Of a stretch of 64,000 nt of DNA, positions 9,124 through 20,216 are shown in pieces. Each line of letters starts with the position of its first letter. Positions within the stretch are counted from its first letter, which is position 1. The notes beneath the pieces are model-generated. The model searched no databases. It was not told the DNA's origin and was given only the letters and a program-made list of their open reading frames with translations. Origin of the DNA: Capronia americana (lineage: Eukaryota > Ascomycota > Eurotiomycetes > Chaetothyriales > Herpotrichiellaceae); NCBI GenBank assembly GCA_016110215.1, contig JADWQD010000009.1, positions 188,093 through 252,092 of the forward strand, given 5' to 3'. Both the position numbers and the translations under genes were made by a program.

Positions 9124-12072
9124 GTCTGAAGTGTTCTAATCTCTTTCGTGCGGTGTTGCCTTTGTCGCTTCATGGGCCTTGTCGTTGCTGTACCACGGAG
9201 CCTTCAACAAAGCCGCCCTGAGGAGGCTTGTTGATACGGCGATCGTCGGTTTCCAAGGTCCATGTCGGTATGATCGTCCTCGAAAGGCAATGGCGAAATG
9301 TAAACTTGCTGCGGTGCAAGTGCAAGGGCTGTCGACTTGGAATTGGGTTGTAGGGGAAGCTCGGTTCAACTCTTCTTCCGAAAGAATGCACTCGAACGCT
9401 ATGTACTGGGTACGGGGTAGGCTCGCTTGATTCTCCCGCCCGCCCCCTTGCCTCAACCGCGTGTATTGCGGACGTGCCAGGCACGAGCCCGCTGGAAAGG
9501 AGGGAAAGAAACGAAGACGTCGGAGACCTAGGGTCGCTTTCCCCCAACCAAATGGCGAAGACAGATAGAGTTTGCTCCCGCAACACCCACCCCATCCTGG
9601 TGGAGGGGCATACGGACTCGTAGGCGCACATTTGTGTCTCGCAGGCCGTTATGGTTGCAAGCGATTAGATTATTAGGTTTCGGAATTTTGGTTTTCAGAA
9701 GCATCCTCAAAAGTGGCCCGTGTTCGGTGCGTGTGTGTGGGAGGGAGGGGGGTGGAGGGGTCTGGCGACAAATGACAGCTGTCAACCACCTCCGCCCTCG
9801 CACGCCTCCCTACTCGTACTCCGTACCTGTAACATGCCTGCTACATACCGGACCACCAAATCCGGGACGATGACTGTGGAATGAATGACAGGCTGGAGCT
9901 GTGGCCTCGGCATTTGTCTGGCTCAGAGCATGGGCAAATCCAACTCCGCTCAGACCATGGATTGAGCCACCAAGTTACGTGCTCTCTTCACGCGTCTCCG
10001 TTCCTGAAGTCAAGCCGTGCAAGGTGTGGGAGGTACGTACGTACTCGTGCGTGGGTGCCGCATCCGCGTACTGAAGCTGTAGGATAGCGGAAAGGTAAAC
10101 GACGGCGATGGATGGCGATCCCTAGGATACTCGTACACGAATGTGAGCGACGGACCAGATATCCCTCCACGCGCCATCCATGGACATACTCGGTACTCTG
10201 CTCGTCACTCCTCGCGGCTTTCCAATCGGAATCCCAGCACCAGGCCGGATGCCTCGAACTCTCGATGGCTTGACTCCACATGAACCAGGGGCTTGCTTGG
10301 GCCCGTGCCCTCCCCTCCATGTCTTGCGTGTCTTTCGAAGAAAGTACTACGAGCAACTTGCACATGTTCTAGTGCTAGGACTGGTAATGCTGCGATTGCC
10401 TACAGCGCTGGTTTTCGGGGCTCCTCGTGCAAGCATCTCCGCAACCACTAAAGTACCAGATACTTGTAGATCGCGTTGTTCTATGGCAGGAGGAGGACCA
10501 ACCAGATCACCCCGGCCTCGCCGCCTCCTCCACTCTCATCGTCCGGCGGCGATCGACGACAAGCGATTCCTGAGCAGTGTGGCAGTTCAAAACTCACTGT
10601 CGATGCGGGGACCTGCATGATTACATTTGATTGATATCCTCAAAATGAGACGTGCACTACAGTACTTCAGAGCGGCCGACTCGACCCGGATCGTTTTACG
10701 TCCGGGCACTCACTGCATGCATGGTTTTCCCCGTTGCTTGCAGCTTCTGGCATACGCAAAGTAAATAAGAGGAAGCGGCTTGAAACAAAAACGACACCGG
10801 TCCCCATCACCAGGCTTACATGGAGGAGAGGGGAATGTCTTGCTCCGACCTAACTTCAGACGGATATCCTATACGGCCTGTGTCTGTAATGTGGCGCGCC
10901 TGGAATAGGATAGCGCCTTGCAAGATACAGTATACGGCCAATGCTCTTTCATCTCTTGCCACCTTACCCGGGAGAAGATAGCTGTACAAATTGGCGGATA
11001 TAGTCACGGCTCAGGCGGGCGAAGTTGATCTGCCTAAAGCACTCTCCCTGTCTCTCTTGTCGAGATGAATGAAAACGCGCGGCATGGGTCACTTACTACT
11101 GACAAGAGATAGGGCAGTGGTTTTGTTGTCGTCGTTTCCGGCGTCGAGCTTGGCATCGGCGCTGCATTCTGTTTCGATCTAGGAATACCCATCTGTATTT
11201 ACCGTGGGAACACATTGACGGAGTGCCTCCTCCGCTAGGCATGGTGCAGTCGGCATCTAGGCCACCTGTGCGAGTTGGGGGGACACTTCCTGTAAACAGC
11301 GAGGTCTCCTAGGAGGCAACATAGTAGCAGCATCTCCCCGTATAGACCGTATGTTGCCGTGTGTTGTCGTCGATCGGGAAAACAATGTCCACCGCCTATC
11401 CTATCGTTCTGATATTGATCGCCATCTGGCGGCTTCGTCGCCACAATGCAAGAAGGATAAGAAGAGGCGGTAGACAAAAAAACACCCTGTTGACACCACA
11501 GTACGTCCGTCCACTGATCATTCCTGGCGGAGATACTGTAAGCCGACGATCACGTTCCCCGCTGTACGAGGTATCATACGGCACGGTCCAGTGCTCGACG
11601 GGCGATCGCCGTGGAGTGGTTGGTTGGCTTCTGTACTCTTTACTCTGTACTCTGTACTTATCCTGGGCAAACCGTTCAGTAAGTAGGACGGATAAAGAAC
11701 GAGCGAATGAGTAAATGACGTGTCTGCCTGTCGTGGTCACTCACTGGTTGGTGGATGAACGAACTTCATGAGCAGCGCAACGGCGTGCGACTGTGGCTAC
11801 GAGACAGAACAGACTTGCCAATCACAGAGGGTGCATCTTATTCCAAACTTGAGCTCTGCAATGCATAGGCTGAACGGATACTTCAGAAGCGAGGCTACTT
11901 GTGGCAGTCTGCATGCCAGCTTCGCTAGCTTATACAGTATTGACAACTCATCTGCGCAGCTCCCTGGTGGTCCAAAGACAGTGTTTGCTGGCATGCTGTA
12001 GCCAATGACGGCAACTCATGCGCCCCCTGGTCTTCCTCTCTCCTCCGTCAGCCTCCAAGCCAGGCTCTCGCT
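9124..12072. other. Gene-poor span, 2.9 kb
   Basis: No reading frame here shows domain or splice support. It contains GTACTCCGTAC at about 9816 and a run of near-repeated ACTCTGTACT units at about 11632-11658, part of a motif that recurs in this window's intergenic DNA. Otherwise I see nothing. Confidence 0.5.
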
Positions 12073-13068
12073 TCAGAGCGAGGCTTTGAGCGTGGGTTTC
12101 TTCTCCGGTGGCGCTGCATACATGCCTCCTGCCGAGAGGTCATGCTTGAGAGGTTGTCCGGCGAGAAAGCGTCGCAGGTTCTCCGCGACAAGAGCCTCCG
12201 AGTATCGGGGTTTCCCTCCCGCCGCATGCGGTGAAAGAATCAAATTTTTTGCCTTCCACAGTGGGGATGACGCGGGAAGAGGCTCGGTGTGGAAGACGTC
12301 CAGAGCGGCACCGCCGATAGTTCCTGCATTGAGTGCTTCGGCGAGTGCATCTTCGTCCACGCATGTTCCTCGTCCGACATTGATCACCCACGCATGATTC
12401 GGTAGCAGCTTCAGGCGCTCGGCGTTGAGGGCATGAAAGGTCGCCTTGGACCCCGGAAGGATCATGATCATAGCGTCGGTTTGAGGTAGCAGCTTGGGCA
12501 GGGCATCGTTGGTCTGTACTTGGATACCGTCGATGATCTCTTCAAAGAGGCCGACGCCCCTGACATTGGCGCCCAAAGCGATCAAGTGAGGTGCGATCTT
12601 CCGACCAATGTTGCCCACGCCCCAGATGAGGATGTTGGCGCCCTTGAGCGACGTGAACGATCCCTTGGGTCGATCAGGAAGGAATCCTCCCAGATGTCCC
12701 GGCCACTTGCCCTGGTTCTGATAGTCACGCATCTCGTACAGCTTTCGAGCAGCGCTGAGAAGAAGCGCCAGCGCATGCTCGGTAACGGTCTCGTCGTGTA
12801 GGTTGGTGCCGGCTGTCACCTTGATGTCAGAGGAGAAGCCCGCTGCGAGGACGTCGTTTGGGCCGGCGAAGAGGGACTGGATCCAGCGGAGGTTACGCAT
12901 TCGCTTGGCGGCGTCGGGGAGATTGGTGTTGGCCCAAGTGACGAGGATTTCTGCATCGATGAGCTCCTCGGGGATTGGTTTGTGGACATCGTACTGATGC
13001 AACGAAACACCAAATCCTTCGAGGTTGGTCGGGTCGAATACCAAGGAATTCGGATAGAGGAGCTTCAT
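12073..13068 (-). CDS. D-isomer-specific 2-hydroxyacid dehydrogenase
   Basis: NAD(P)H-dependent reductase of 2-keto acids such as glyoxylate, hydroxypyruvate or other D-2-hydroxyacid substrates; 331 aa from ATG at 13068. The frame stays open further upstream, but those residues lack family similarity, so the MKLLYPNSL start is preferred. The nucleotide-binding fold carries WGVGNIGRKIAP (GxGxxG at about residues 150-155). Catalytic residues are in their usual contexts: Arg in INVGRGT (about R233), Glu in FHTEPLP (about E262) and His in LSPHAAGG (about H281). The length is normal. No intron. The substrate cannot be read from sequence. No biosynthetic cluster partners are adjacent. Confidence 0.9.
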   Translation of the reverse strand: MKLLYPNSLVFDPTNLEGFGVSLHQYDVHKPIPEELIDAEILVTWANTNLPDAAKRMRNLRWIQSLFAGPNDVLAAGFSSDIKVTAGTNLHDETVTEHALALLLSAARKLYEMRDYQNQGKWPGHLGGFLPDRPKGSFTSLKGANILIWGVGNIGRKIAPHLIALGANVRGVGLFEEIIDGIQVQTNDALPKLLPQTDAMIMILPGSKATFHALNAERLKLLPNHAWVINVGRGTCVDEDALAEALNAGTIGGAALDVFHTEPLPASSPLWKAKNLILSPHAAGGKPRYSEALVAENLRRFLAGQPLKHDLSAGGMYAAPPEKKPTLKASL

Positions 13069-13757
13069 GATTCTGTGACAGGAGTCGGAGTGAAAAAAGC
13101 CTGGAAGGAGACGAGTCGGTCTCTTTGACGGCAACGGGACTCGCGCTGCTGATTTATTCCCTGGTAAATATCCATGGCCGCTGACCATGTATGTTGCGTT
13201 GTTGTAGCGTGGAAGTGCATCTTTGCGTACGGGGTAAGTTTGCGGGGGAAACCGGAACCCTTGCATATGACCCCTGGATGACTTCCACGGGGAGGATGAT
13301 ATGGTGGGATGAGTCGCAGAATGACCGGAATGATGAGATCTGGGCCGGGTAAACGTTCAAACAACATGGGGGTTGTTGAACCAGGCAATTCGAGGTCGGA
13401 ATCTCGACAAGCGTACTTTCCATTTCCATCTTTGGACCTGAGAGTGAGTGGCCTTATTCCGCAACGGTGGTCAGCCCGTCGTTGTCGATTGTTCGCATCC
13501 TACTTCAGCCTCGTCCACAGACCGGTTGATGAAACAGCACCAGTGGTTAACTGTATGTAGCGAGAAACGCTCCTTCGACACATTCCTAGCCAGGATCATT
13601 GCCACGCGTGTGGGCATGACCTAGCTGTTCGTGGAACGCCCCTGCCGCTGGGGATCCCTGGGCGCTGCGACGAAGACAACCCACAAGCTTCTTCTCGACT
13701 CCCTTCGCATCTTGCTAACGTTTGACTACTTGAGCAAGCATCAAAAATCCGGCCGAG
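13069..13757. other. Intergenic, 0.7 kb
   Basis: Upstream region of the dehydrogenase and 3' flank of the kinase-like gene. No additional gene seen. An upstream in-frame extension of the dehydrogenase frame (to about 13266) is judged 5' leader. Confidence 0.5.
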
Positions 13758-14621
13758 CTATCGCTTTCGCTGAACATGTCGCAACAAAACCCCCCCAAAA
13801 ACAGCCGTCGAGACCATGACGGCCATCCACTTCCACTTGGACTCTGCTCCGGTTTCCTGCAAAGGCCTGCTAGAAAGCATGCGCAACGCCACCAACACTT
13901 CGGCCATATCTCGAAACCGACCATTCCAGCATGCCAGAATAATCTGGCCGAAAAAAAGACCGGATACGTCGGGATATTGGCCCTCGGAATATAAGCGCTC
14001 GATTTGCTTTACCCGTTCGTGCAGAGGCAAATGACCGAGAGCGTCGCTATATGGAGGCCATCCCTGCTCGATCTCGAAGAGCAGGCATCCAAATGCAAAG
14101 ATGTCCGTGTCAACGGAGGGATTTCCTTCCGTTGGACGCCAATAGTGTATGTCATATGAAGCGCTTGCCGACTGATCATCAATCCCGCTGCCCTCAAAGT
14201 CCAACCACTTTATCTGCTTGGAATCTACCAAGATCAAATTATGAGGTCCGACATCAGCGTCAACCACTTTCATCAGGTGCATATGCAAAAGTCCTTCGGC
14301 TGCTTGAATGGCCCAAATCAAGTTCTCAGAGTTATAATCGCGTGGCTCTCTGCCCTGGAGCACCTTACGCAGGCATTCTCCCCGCTCAAGCACGATGCCA
14401 GTCGTGGTGGTTCCGAAAAGTCGCGCTATATTGTCATGTGGGCCAAGTCGCTCATAAACGAGTGTCTCCCTTTGGAAGGATTCGTTTGCCGACGGGTACT
14501 TTTTGAGCACGCAGGCATCACTGAGCGCGCAAACGACTGCGCTGGTTCCTACTGCCAGTACTTCCAGGTTGTTTTGCGCCAGCGAGTCATCGTCAAATAC
14601 ATGTGGCGTAGGGCTCTGCAT
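13758..14621 (-). CDS. Divergent protein kinase with C-terminal membrane anchor
   Basis: 287 aa, single exon, ATG at 14621. A small kinase-like domain: VGTSAVVCAL stands in for the glycine loop, ACVLKKY carries the ATP-binding lysine. VDADVGPHNLIL is the catalytic loop; the HRD histidine and arginine are replaced and the DxK lysine is glycine, but the catalytic Asp and metal-binding Asn remain. LDFEGSGI replaces DFG. IFAFGCLLFEIEQGWPPY matches subdomain IX. A hydrophobic segment (WMAVMVSTAVFGGVLL) followed by RHVQRKR ends the protein, the layout of a tail-anchored protein facing the cytosol. Kinase activity is plausible but uncertain. It lies next to a HET relic and an NLR-like gene, all on the same strand. 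Confidence 0.8.
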   Translation of the reverse strand: MQSPTPHVFDDDSLAQNNLEVLAVGTSAVVCALSDACVLKKYPSANESFQRETLVYERLGPHDNIARLFGTTTTGIVLERGECLRKVLQGREPRDYNSENLIWAIQAAEGLLHMHLMKVVDADVGPHNLILVDSKQIKWLDFEGSGIDDQSASASYDIHYWRPTEGNPSVDTDIFAFGCLLFEIEQGWPPYSDALGHLPLHERVKQIERLYSEGQYPDVSGLFFGQIILACWNGRFRDMAEVLVALRMLSSRPLQETGAESKWKWMAVMVSTAVFGGVLLRHVQRKR

Positions 14622-15848
14622 TGGTGGTGTTCGAGTATTTCTATGTCGTCACATGTCATGAATGCTGGGTATCAAAGATGCGGCAGTGGTTTTTCATGAA
14701 TTCAGGAGACGAGACAAGTGTGGTGTTCTTAAATTACATCTTTGCCAAGCCATCACAGGTCAAAATTGCTCTTCATTTGCAGTCTAGGAATATCAGGTTA
14801 CAAGGAGCAAGCATTTCCTCGAGGGTCCAGCCTCGTGTGAAGTAATCACCAGCAGCAAGTTGTCCGACATCGATGCTATCGACATTTTTAGACACTCGTT
14901 TCATCCACACTTTATCCGATCTTGGGAATTTTCCGTCTTTCCAGGACAGTTCCAGATTGAAATCAGCGAGGTAGGCGTAACACAAGGTTGAATGGTGATA
15001 CGCTGTTGATCGCTTCAGACAGCTCACTCAGGCTGACCGCCCATCTGCTCAGGTTTGCCTCAGTCCGTCATCACGCACGCTCAGTCCCCATTTTAGGCCC
15101 CTGCTCCTACTGGATCACTGTACCTCTCCTCGTGGAATATAGCAACTTTACGCGCACCGTCTGCGAGAGACCCAGAAATGGGACCCCAAGAGTTCCAAAA
15201 CTAGGGCTCCTTGCGACACCGGTGCACGCAATCTCTCGCACCCGGTGCCCTTCGCGCAAGATGGATCGGGGATCCCATGTCGTGTCCGACTTAGTCACCC
15301 CTCTCAGTTGAAGAAGAAGTGGTGACTTTGAAAACGCTTGGTTCACATTTTAGTTGCCGAGTGTTTTACGACAGGCGCCATCAAAAATACAACTTTATTC
15401 CGAACCAAGGGCGCAAATAACGGCTTCACGCGCGAACAACTCGTCGTGTTCGAGAATAGTATCAAGATGTCTGGAAGAGCTCAGATGCTCGCCATTGTGC
15501 AACGCACTGGGCTTGGCCCACGAGACGATCAAGCGAGCTTGCCTGCCTGCCCGCCTGGGAGCCGCCCAGGTACAGCAAGTCACCAGTCTTTTGTGACTCG
15601 TTGAAGGCCGTTCATCAAGACATCATTTCCGCAGCGCTAGCAACACGAGCAAGGACACCGATATACCATCTCGGTGGATTCGATCATCGACACTGGTGAT
15701 ACATCAATCAAGGCAGGTAGCCAATTCTGCGTTTTGGCCAATACCGTCGTCTCATTCAGCATCAAAGAACGCCACCGCTGTCCGATCTCAGTTCCTGCAA
15801 TGGGTCCAGCAGTCTTTGAAGTGACGCTCCTTGCGCGCGAAAGCCATC
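14622..15848. other. Intergenic with HET relic
   Basis: 1.2 kb between the kinase-like gene and the NLR-like gene. It holds the HET-domain fragment listed separately (14770-15060). The remaining sequence (about 15060-15848) has no supported gene. Confidence 0.5.
14770..15060 (-). pseudogene. HET-domain fragment, frameshifted and truncated
   Basis: One frame contains CYAYLADF followed by about 45 residues leading to FTRGWTLEEMLAP, both hallmark motifs of the second half of HET domains of the HET-E/HET-D type. Just upstream (about 15010-15050), a different frame encodes SELSEAINSV, the conserved piece that normally directly precedes CYAYL. The two pieces are therefore out of frame with no splice signal between them. 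The reading stops right after NLIFLDCK, where family members continue. No N-terminal HET motif was found upstream. This is a decayed copy, not a working gene. Confidence 0.75.
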
Positions 15849-18800
15849 TCATAACCTTGGAAACCGCCTTTCGGAACAAAAAAACCAAATCAGGGGGAGA
15901 TTAAATACAATAAGAAGAACGATGACGACGACCTTGAACGGTAAACCAGTGTGAAAGACCCAACCAGCAAGGCTTCCGAAATCGGGACCCAACCGTTTGG
16001 GAGGCTCTTGACCCAAGATCCAAGACTTTTGGCGCAGCTTTCGTGCCCGTCGGTTTTGTCCAGCTCTGTCATAGATATCTGCCAATTTTGGGGCAGAGAC
16101 GCAGCCCATCTCAACGCTGACCTTGTTTCCGTAGTCTATGTTCTCGACGACGTGCTCAAATAGCGGTCTTGACTTCGGATCAAGCCTCAGAGCATCATAA
16201 GCTAATGCCAGCTGATATTTGGACATGAGGCAATAGCGACTTGTCTCCCCGTAGATACCTCCGCTAATTTCGGACAGCGGGATCAGAGCGTCCACGGCTC
16301 TGTCCAATTTTCCTTGTTCGCGTAGGAGAACACCGAGACGATAGAAACTCCACGCAGTGTCTGGATGCTTTTCTCCTTGTACCGACTTGTGAATTGAGGA
16401 GACATATTCGAGAGTTGCCTCTGCCTGCGCAGAGTATCCGTTTTTCGAGTACAGCACTCCGAGATCGTCAAGGGAGTGCATGTAGTTGCGGTGTTCCAAG
16501 CCTAGAACTTTCTTCGCGACTTCTTGATACTGCAAGAAGGCGTTCTTCGAATCCTCGAAGCGTTCTTGAAAAGAGTAGAGCTTGGCAAGAGTTTGCAAGC
16601 CTTCCAGAGTGTCTGGATGACTTGCACCGAGAATTTCAGTGCGGGCTTTATGCGTCTCCGTAAGGACGCACTCTGCTTCTGCTAATGCCTGTTTCTCCTC
16701 CCCAACACGATGTCGGGACGCTCCCACAAGCGCGGCACCAAGCAGACCTTGTGCGACCAAAGTCCTTTGGTCATTCGGCGGCAAGGTAATTTTCAGTCCC
16801 TCGACGGCCACGCGCAGTAAACTGACTGCACCTTCCCAGTTCCCCTGGTTCTGCCGTACCTGAGCCAAACCAACGAGACTGCTCAAGTCGGTAGACTTCC
16901 GGTCACTCTGGTCCTCACATGCAGGCGAAACCTGCTTCTCGAAGACAGAGGTGGCTTCGCGGTATTTGCCTTTATTGGTCAGGATCTGCCCAAGAAGGTT
17001 CGACGACCGCAAGGTTATACTGGAAGTCTCGCCATACTTTGCGACAAGTCGAGCATGCCATTTTTCATGAAGGCGCTGAACAAAATCAACCACTGCGTCA
17101 TGGAGGTCAGATTCGGGCTCCTTCTTGGCCCATTCTTTCACTCTATGCTCGAGTACGATGAGCTGTCCAATCGTCACCGCTTCTTTGGCACGTGTTTGTA
17201 GTCTTTCTTTGAGCCAGTAAAGAGACTGATCGGAGGAGAGGAAGGCTTTGATCCGGTTGCTTGTTTCGCGGTTCGGCCGCAGAGAAAGCGAAATGTGCTC
17301 CCCCCAGTATTCCATTGAGTACGAGATAAAATCGTTAGGCATGTGTGTGACGGAAACAGTGTCTTGGTCGATGGTATATACAATGGAGTCCAATGTTTCG
17401 AGGCATCGGACAGCCATCATGCCATGGGCATCCGAAGTATCAACCTTGAATCGCACGATATTTTTATGGCTGTCAGTCCATAATTCTGTCGAGGCAGTCA
17501 AGAACTCGAGGACCGATTGATGGATGAATGTAATAGTCCCTTCGCCTGTCACTTGAGTAATGGTGCCGATGGTTTCCTCGAGCAACGTTTGAAAATTGTG
17601 TTCGGACTTCAGGCTATCCCATCGGATGTCACCATGTCTGGTAAGAGCGGACAGAAGTGCGGTTACAGTCATCGGGCGGAAGGAGGTCGACAAAAGCCGC
17701 AGGACTAAAGAGACAAGATTCTGAATCTCCGTTGGCTGCTGCAACAGGTTAACGAACACGCGACCGTAAGCAGCGCTTAGTCCAAGCGGAAGATTCACGA
17801 CAGCATCGCGCACCTGATCAAACTCGTCTAGCGGATGCGACTTCAAGGTATCGACCATCAGTCTTGCCCACAAGAAACTTCCATCCGCAGACTGTGATAG
17901 TTGTTTTTGAATTTCTGACTTCATTTGCGGCTGAAGATGGAACTTGAAAGAGGAAGGATTTTCAAGTGAGTCAGACACGAAGCGATTGATGTCGGTCGAG
18001 GTGTCCTTGGACGTTATTGCGTAAGAAGGGTAAGATACCAGAGCTTTCTTGATATCTGCCTCCTGTCGGCTGAGAATGAGGACTTTGGTTGTCGTCTGAG
18101 ACCCCGTTAGGTCGTTGAGATCCCGGAGAAGTGCCTCTCTTTCCGCCACCGGACATTCGTCCAGCCCGTCAATGAGGAGAAAGCTATCGGCGAAACTTGT
18201 CAATAAGGCCTTGGCGAGCGAAACCAGTCTGGGAGCAGAAGTGACTTCTTCTTCCCCGCTTTCCCTCATTTCTTTGACGGCAAATGGAACGAGGTTCGTG
18301 TTCGATGCTAGAATTTGGCCTACAATAGACTTCGCGAACGCGAGGCGGGTCGTGCGATGGGCATCTTTACTATTAAAGTCAACTCATGCTAACTGATGCT
18401 TTCATGAAGCCACGAACTTACTGGTCACAGAAGAAATATCCCAGCATATACGCCTCGTCTTCGATCTGGTGGTCTAGCATATATTGCTGCAAGTACGAGA
18501 TGATTCTCGCACCAAGAATTGTTTTCCCGCAGCTTCAAGAGAGCTGCGTTAGCGAATAACACCGAGTATGTGTACGGAGAGAGTAATGCTTACCCAGGTG
18601 ATCCATATATCCACAGCACGGGTAGCACTGCATTCTTCGGAGCCGTGATCCAAGCTAGAAAGCGTGGATTGTCCATAAGCCAGGCACCTGAGTTGGGATG
18701 CAATTTACTCTGAGCTTGCTGCAAAGCAATTTGAGGCATCACAGGGGAAAGCCATCTTGTGATTTCGCGAAACTGAAGAACCTCTATCATTTCACGAGAT

Positions 18801-19779
18801 GTAGATTGCTGGAGCAAAGCTTCCTTGTTGTATCGAAGGGATTGCTTGATGTAATTGTCCAGAGCATCGAAAGTGGCTTGTTGAGCTTCCTGATGGAGTT
18901 GGAATCCTGATAAAACGGCTTCCTTATCCACCAGCTCGATATGCTTTCGAAGCTGATTGGTTATGTGCCCAAAGTCCTCTTGGAAAGGGCGCCAGAGACC
19001 GTGCCATAGTGTGACCAGACCTGTTTGCCGCGTATCTTAGCACAAATATGATGGGGCAGAATTGCTCATGCTCAAGGGTTCACAAACCTCGGCGGCAATA
19101 GAAATTGATGCTCTTTTGTAAGAACAGGCTGATATCGTTGTAGACAATGGCGAGTGCGGCCTCAAAAGTAGTACGGCCTTGAAAAGCAGTCGCATATTGT
19201 TCAAATCGGGGGAGAATCTCTGCAATATCTTCGAGCATATCGAGCAAGGCGTCGAAAGAGTCTGTGACTCCTGACGCAAGCTATTCATGGTTAGAGAGGG
19301 GCAGCATGTACTTTCTCTGGAACGACTGACGGTCAGCAGCACCTGAAGGCTTCCCCAAAGGGGACAAAGAATTGTAGATGATGCATTGGCGTATGTGGTC
19401 AACACGTGTCCGTATGCCTCGATACCTTTGACCAAAGGCCGTATTTTCTGCATTATATCATACGTCTTTCTGCTCTGCAGGCGTTGTTGAAGCGCTTGAG
19501 AGAGGTTGATGACGTCGTTGGCGGTGAGAATGAGAGCTTCATTTGGTTCAGGCAAGTCAATAGCATTGCTCTCGGAGATCTCATTCCTCTTGGCGAGCCA
19601 ACGTCGATGTCCCTTCCGCCAGGCATCATGAAGACGAGTTTGGCTAGATAGCTAGTATTAGATCAATGACCAGATAGTATTGTGTTTGCTTGCTCTAACC
19701 TCTGCTGTTTGATCAAGTCGTCTACAATTCCATTGCGCCCGACAGGCTGCCCAATAGCAAGGGAGTCACGCGAACTCAT
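15849..19779 (-). CDS. NLR-like protein: DUF7708-NACHT-TPR with C-terminal TM segment
   Basis: Six exons (19779-19700, 19643-19331, 19280-19088, 19020-18594, 18532-18422, 18369-15849) join in frame to 1214 aa. Introns are 56, 50, 67, 61 and 52 nt with CTAAC-like branch points. The N-terminal ~250 residues have the helical fungal STAND-associated DUF7708 pattern: YDIMQKIRPLVKG, LCPLWGSLQVLL, LDMLEDIAEILPRFEQY, LWHGLWRPF. NACHT NTPase: Walker A GSPGCGKT (about 335-342), Walker B LLIDGLDEC (about 440-447). The C-terminal half has TPR-like repeats with the LGASHPDTLEGLQTLA pattern (about 790-1100), usual sensor repeats of fungal NLRs. A strongly hydrophobic segment VVVIVLLIVFNLPLIWFF lies close to the end, suggesting membrane attachment. 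Likely a self/non-self or immune-type receptor, by family analogy. It shares a 437-bp divergent promoter region with the glycosyltransferase gene. Confidence 0.88.
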
Positions 19780-20216
19780 GGAATCGCTCGAAGACCTCTG
19801 TTCGACCTCCGCTATGATGTGAGTCAGGGTAGGGGTTGCTAGACGACCATGGGACTGAGAATGCGACAAGTGTTTGAATCTGAATTCTGGCGCTGCGAAA
19901 GGGGAAACGCGACGGAATATTTTCGTCGAGCTTCTCAACTTTAACTGACCTGCAATGAAGCGCGAGTTCAGCCTGCTTGGTGTCACATAATACGAGTTCG
20001 CCTTCCTGCAAGGCAGACGTGGCAGACTCAAGCAGATGTACCGCAGCCTATCCTACGTTTGCCGACAAAATCCCTGCCAAGAAAAACGGTGTAACAAGCA
20101 ACTCATCCGAAGTTCAACAGACGCTTGCCTGACTCCTGAAAAGACTTGCTACCAAAAAGCGGCTGCACCAAAATACTGGTCAGAAAGACGAGCTTGACGG
20201 AGCCTTTAGCTCAAAA
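19780..20216. promoter_or_regulatory. Divergent intergenic region, NLR-like gene and GT2 gene
   Basis: 437 bp between two head-to-head start codons. It must contain both promoters. No specific operator recognised. Confidence 0.45.

Noticed and set aside
9136..9631. Minus-strand frames of 106 and 153 aa
   Set aside because: Two overlapping frames of similar length, neither with domain, composition or splice support.
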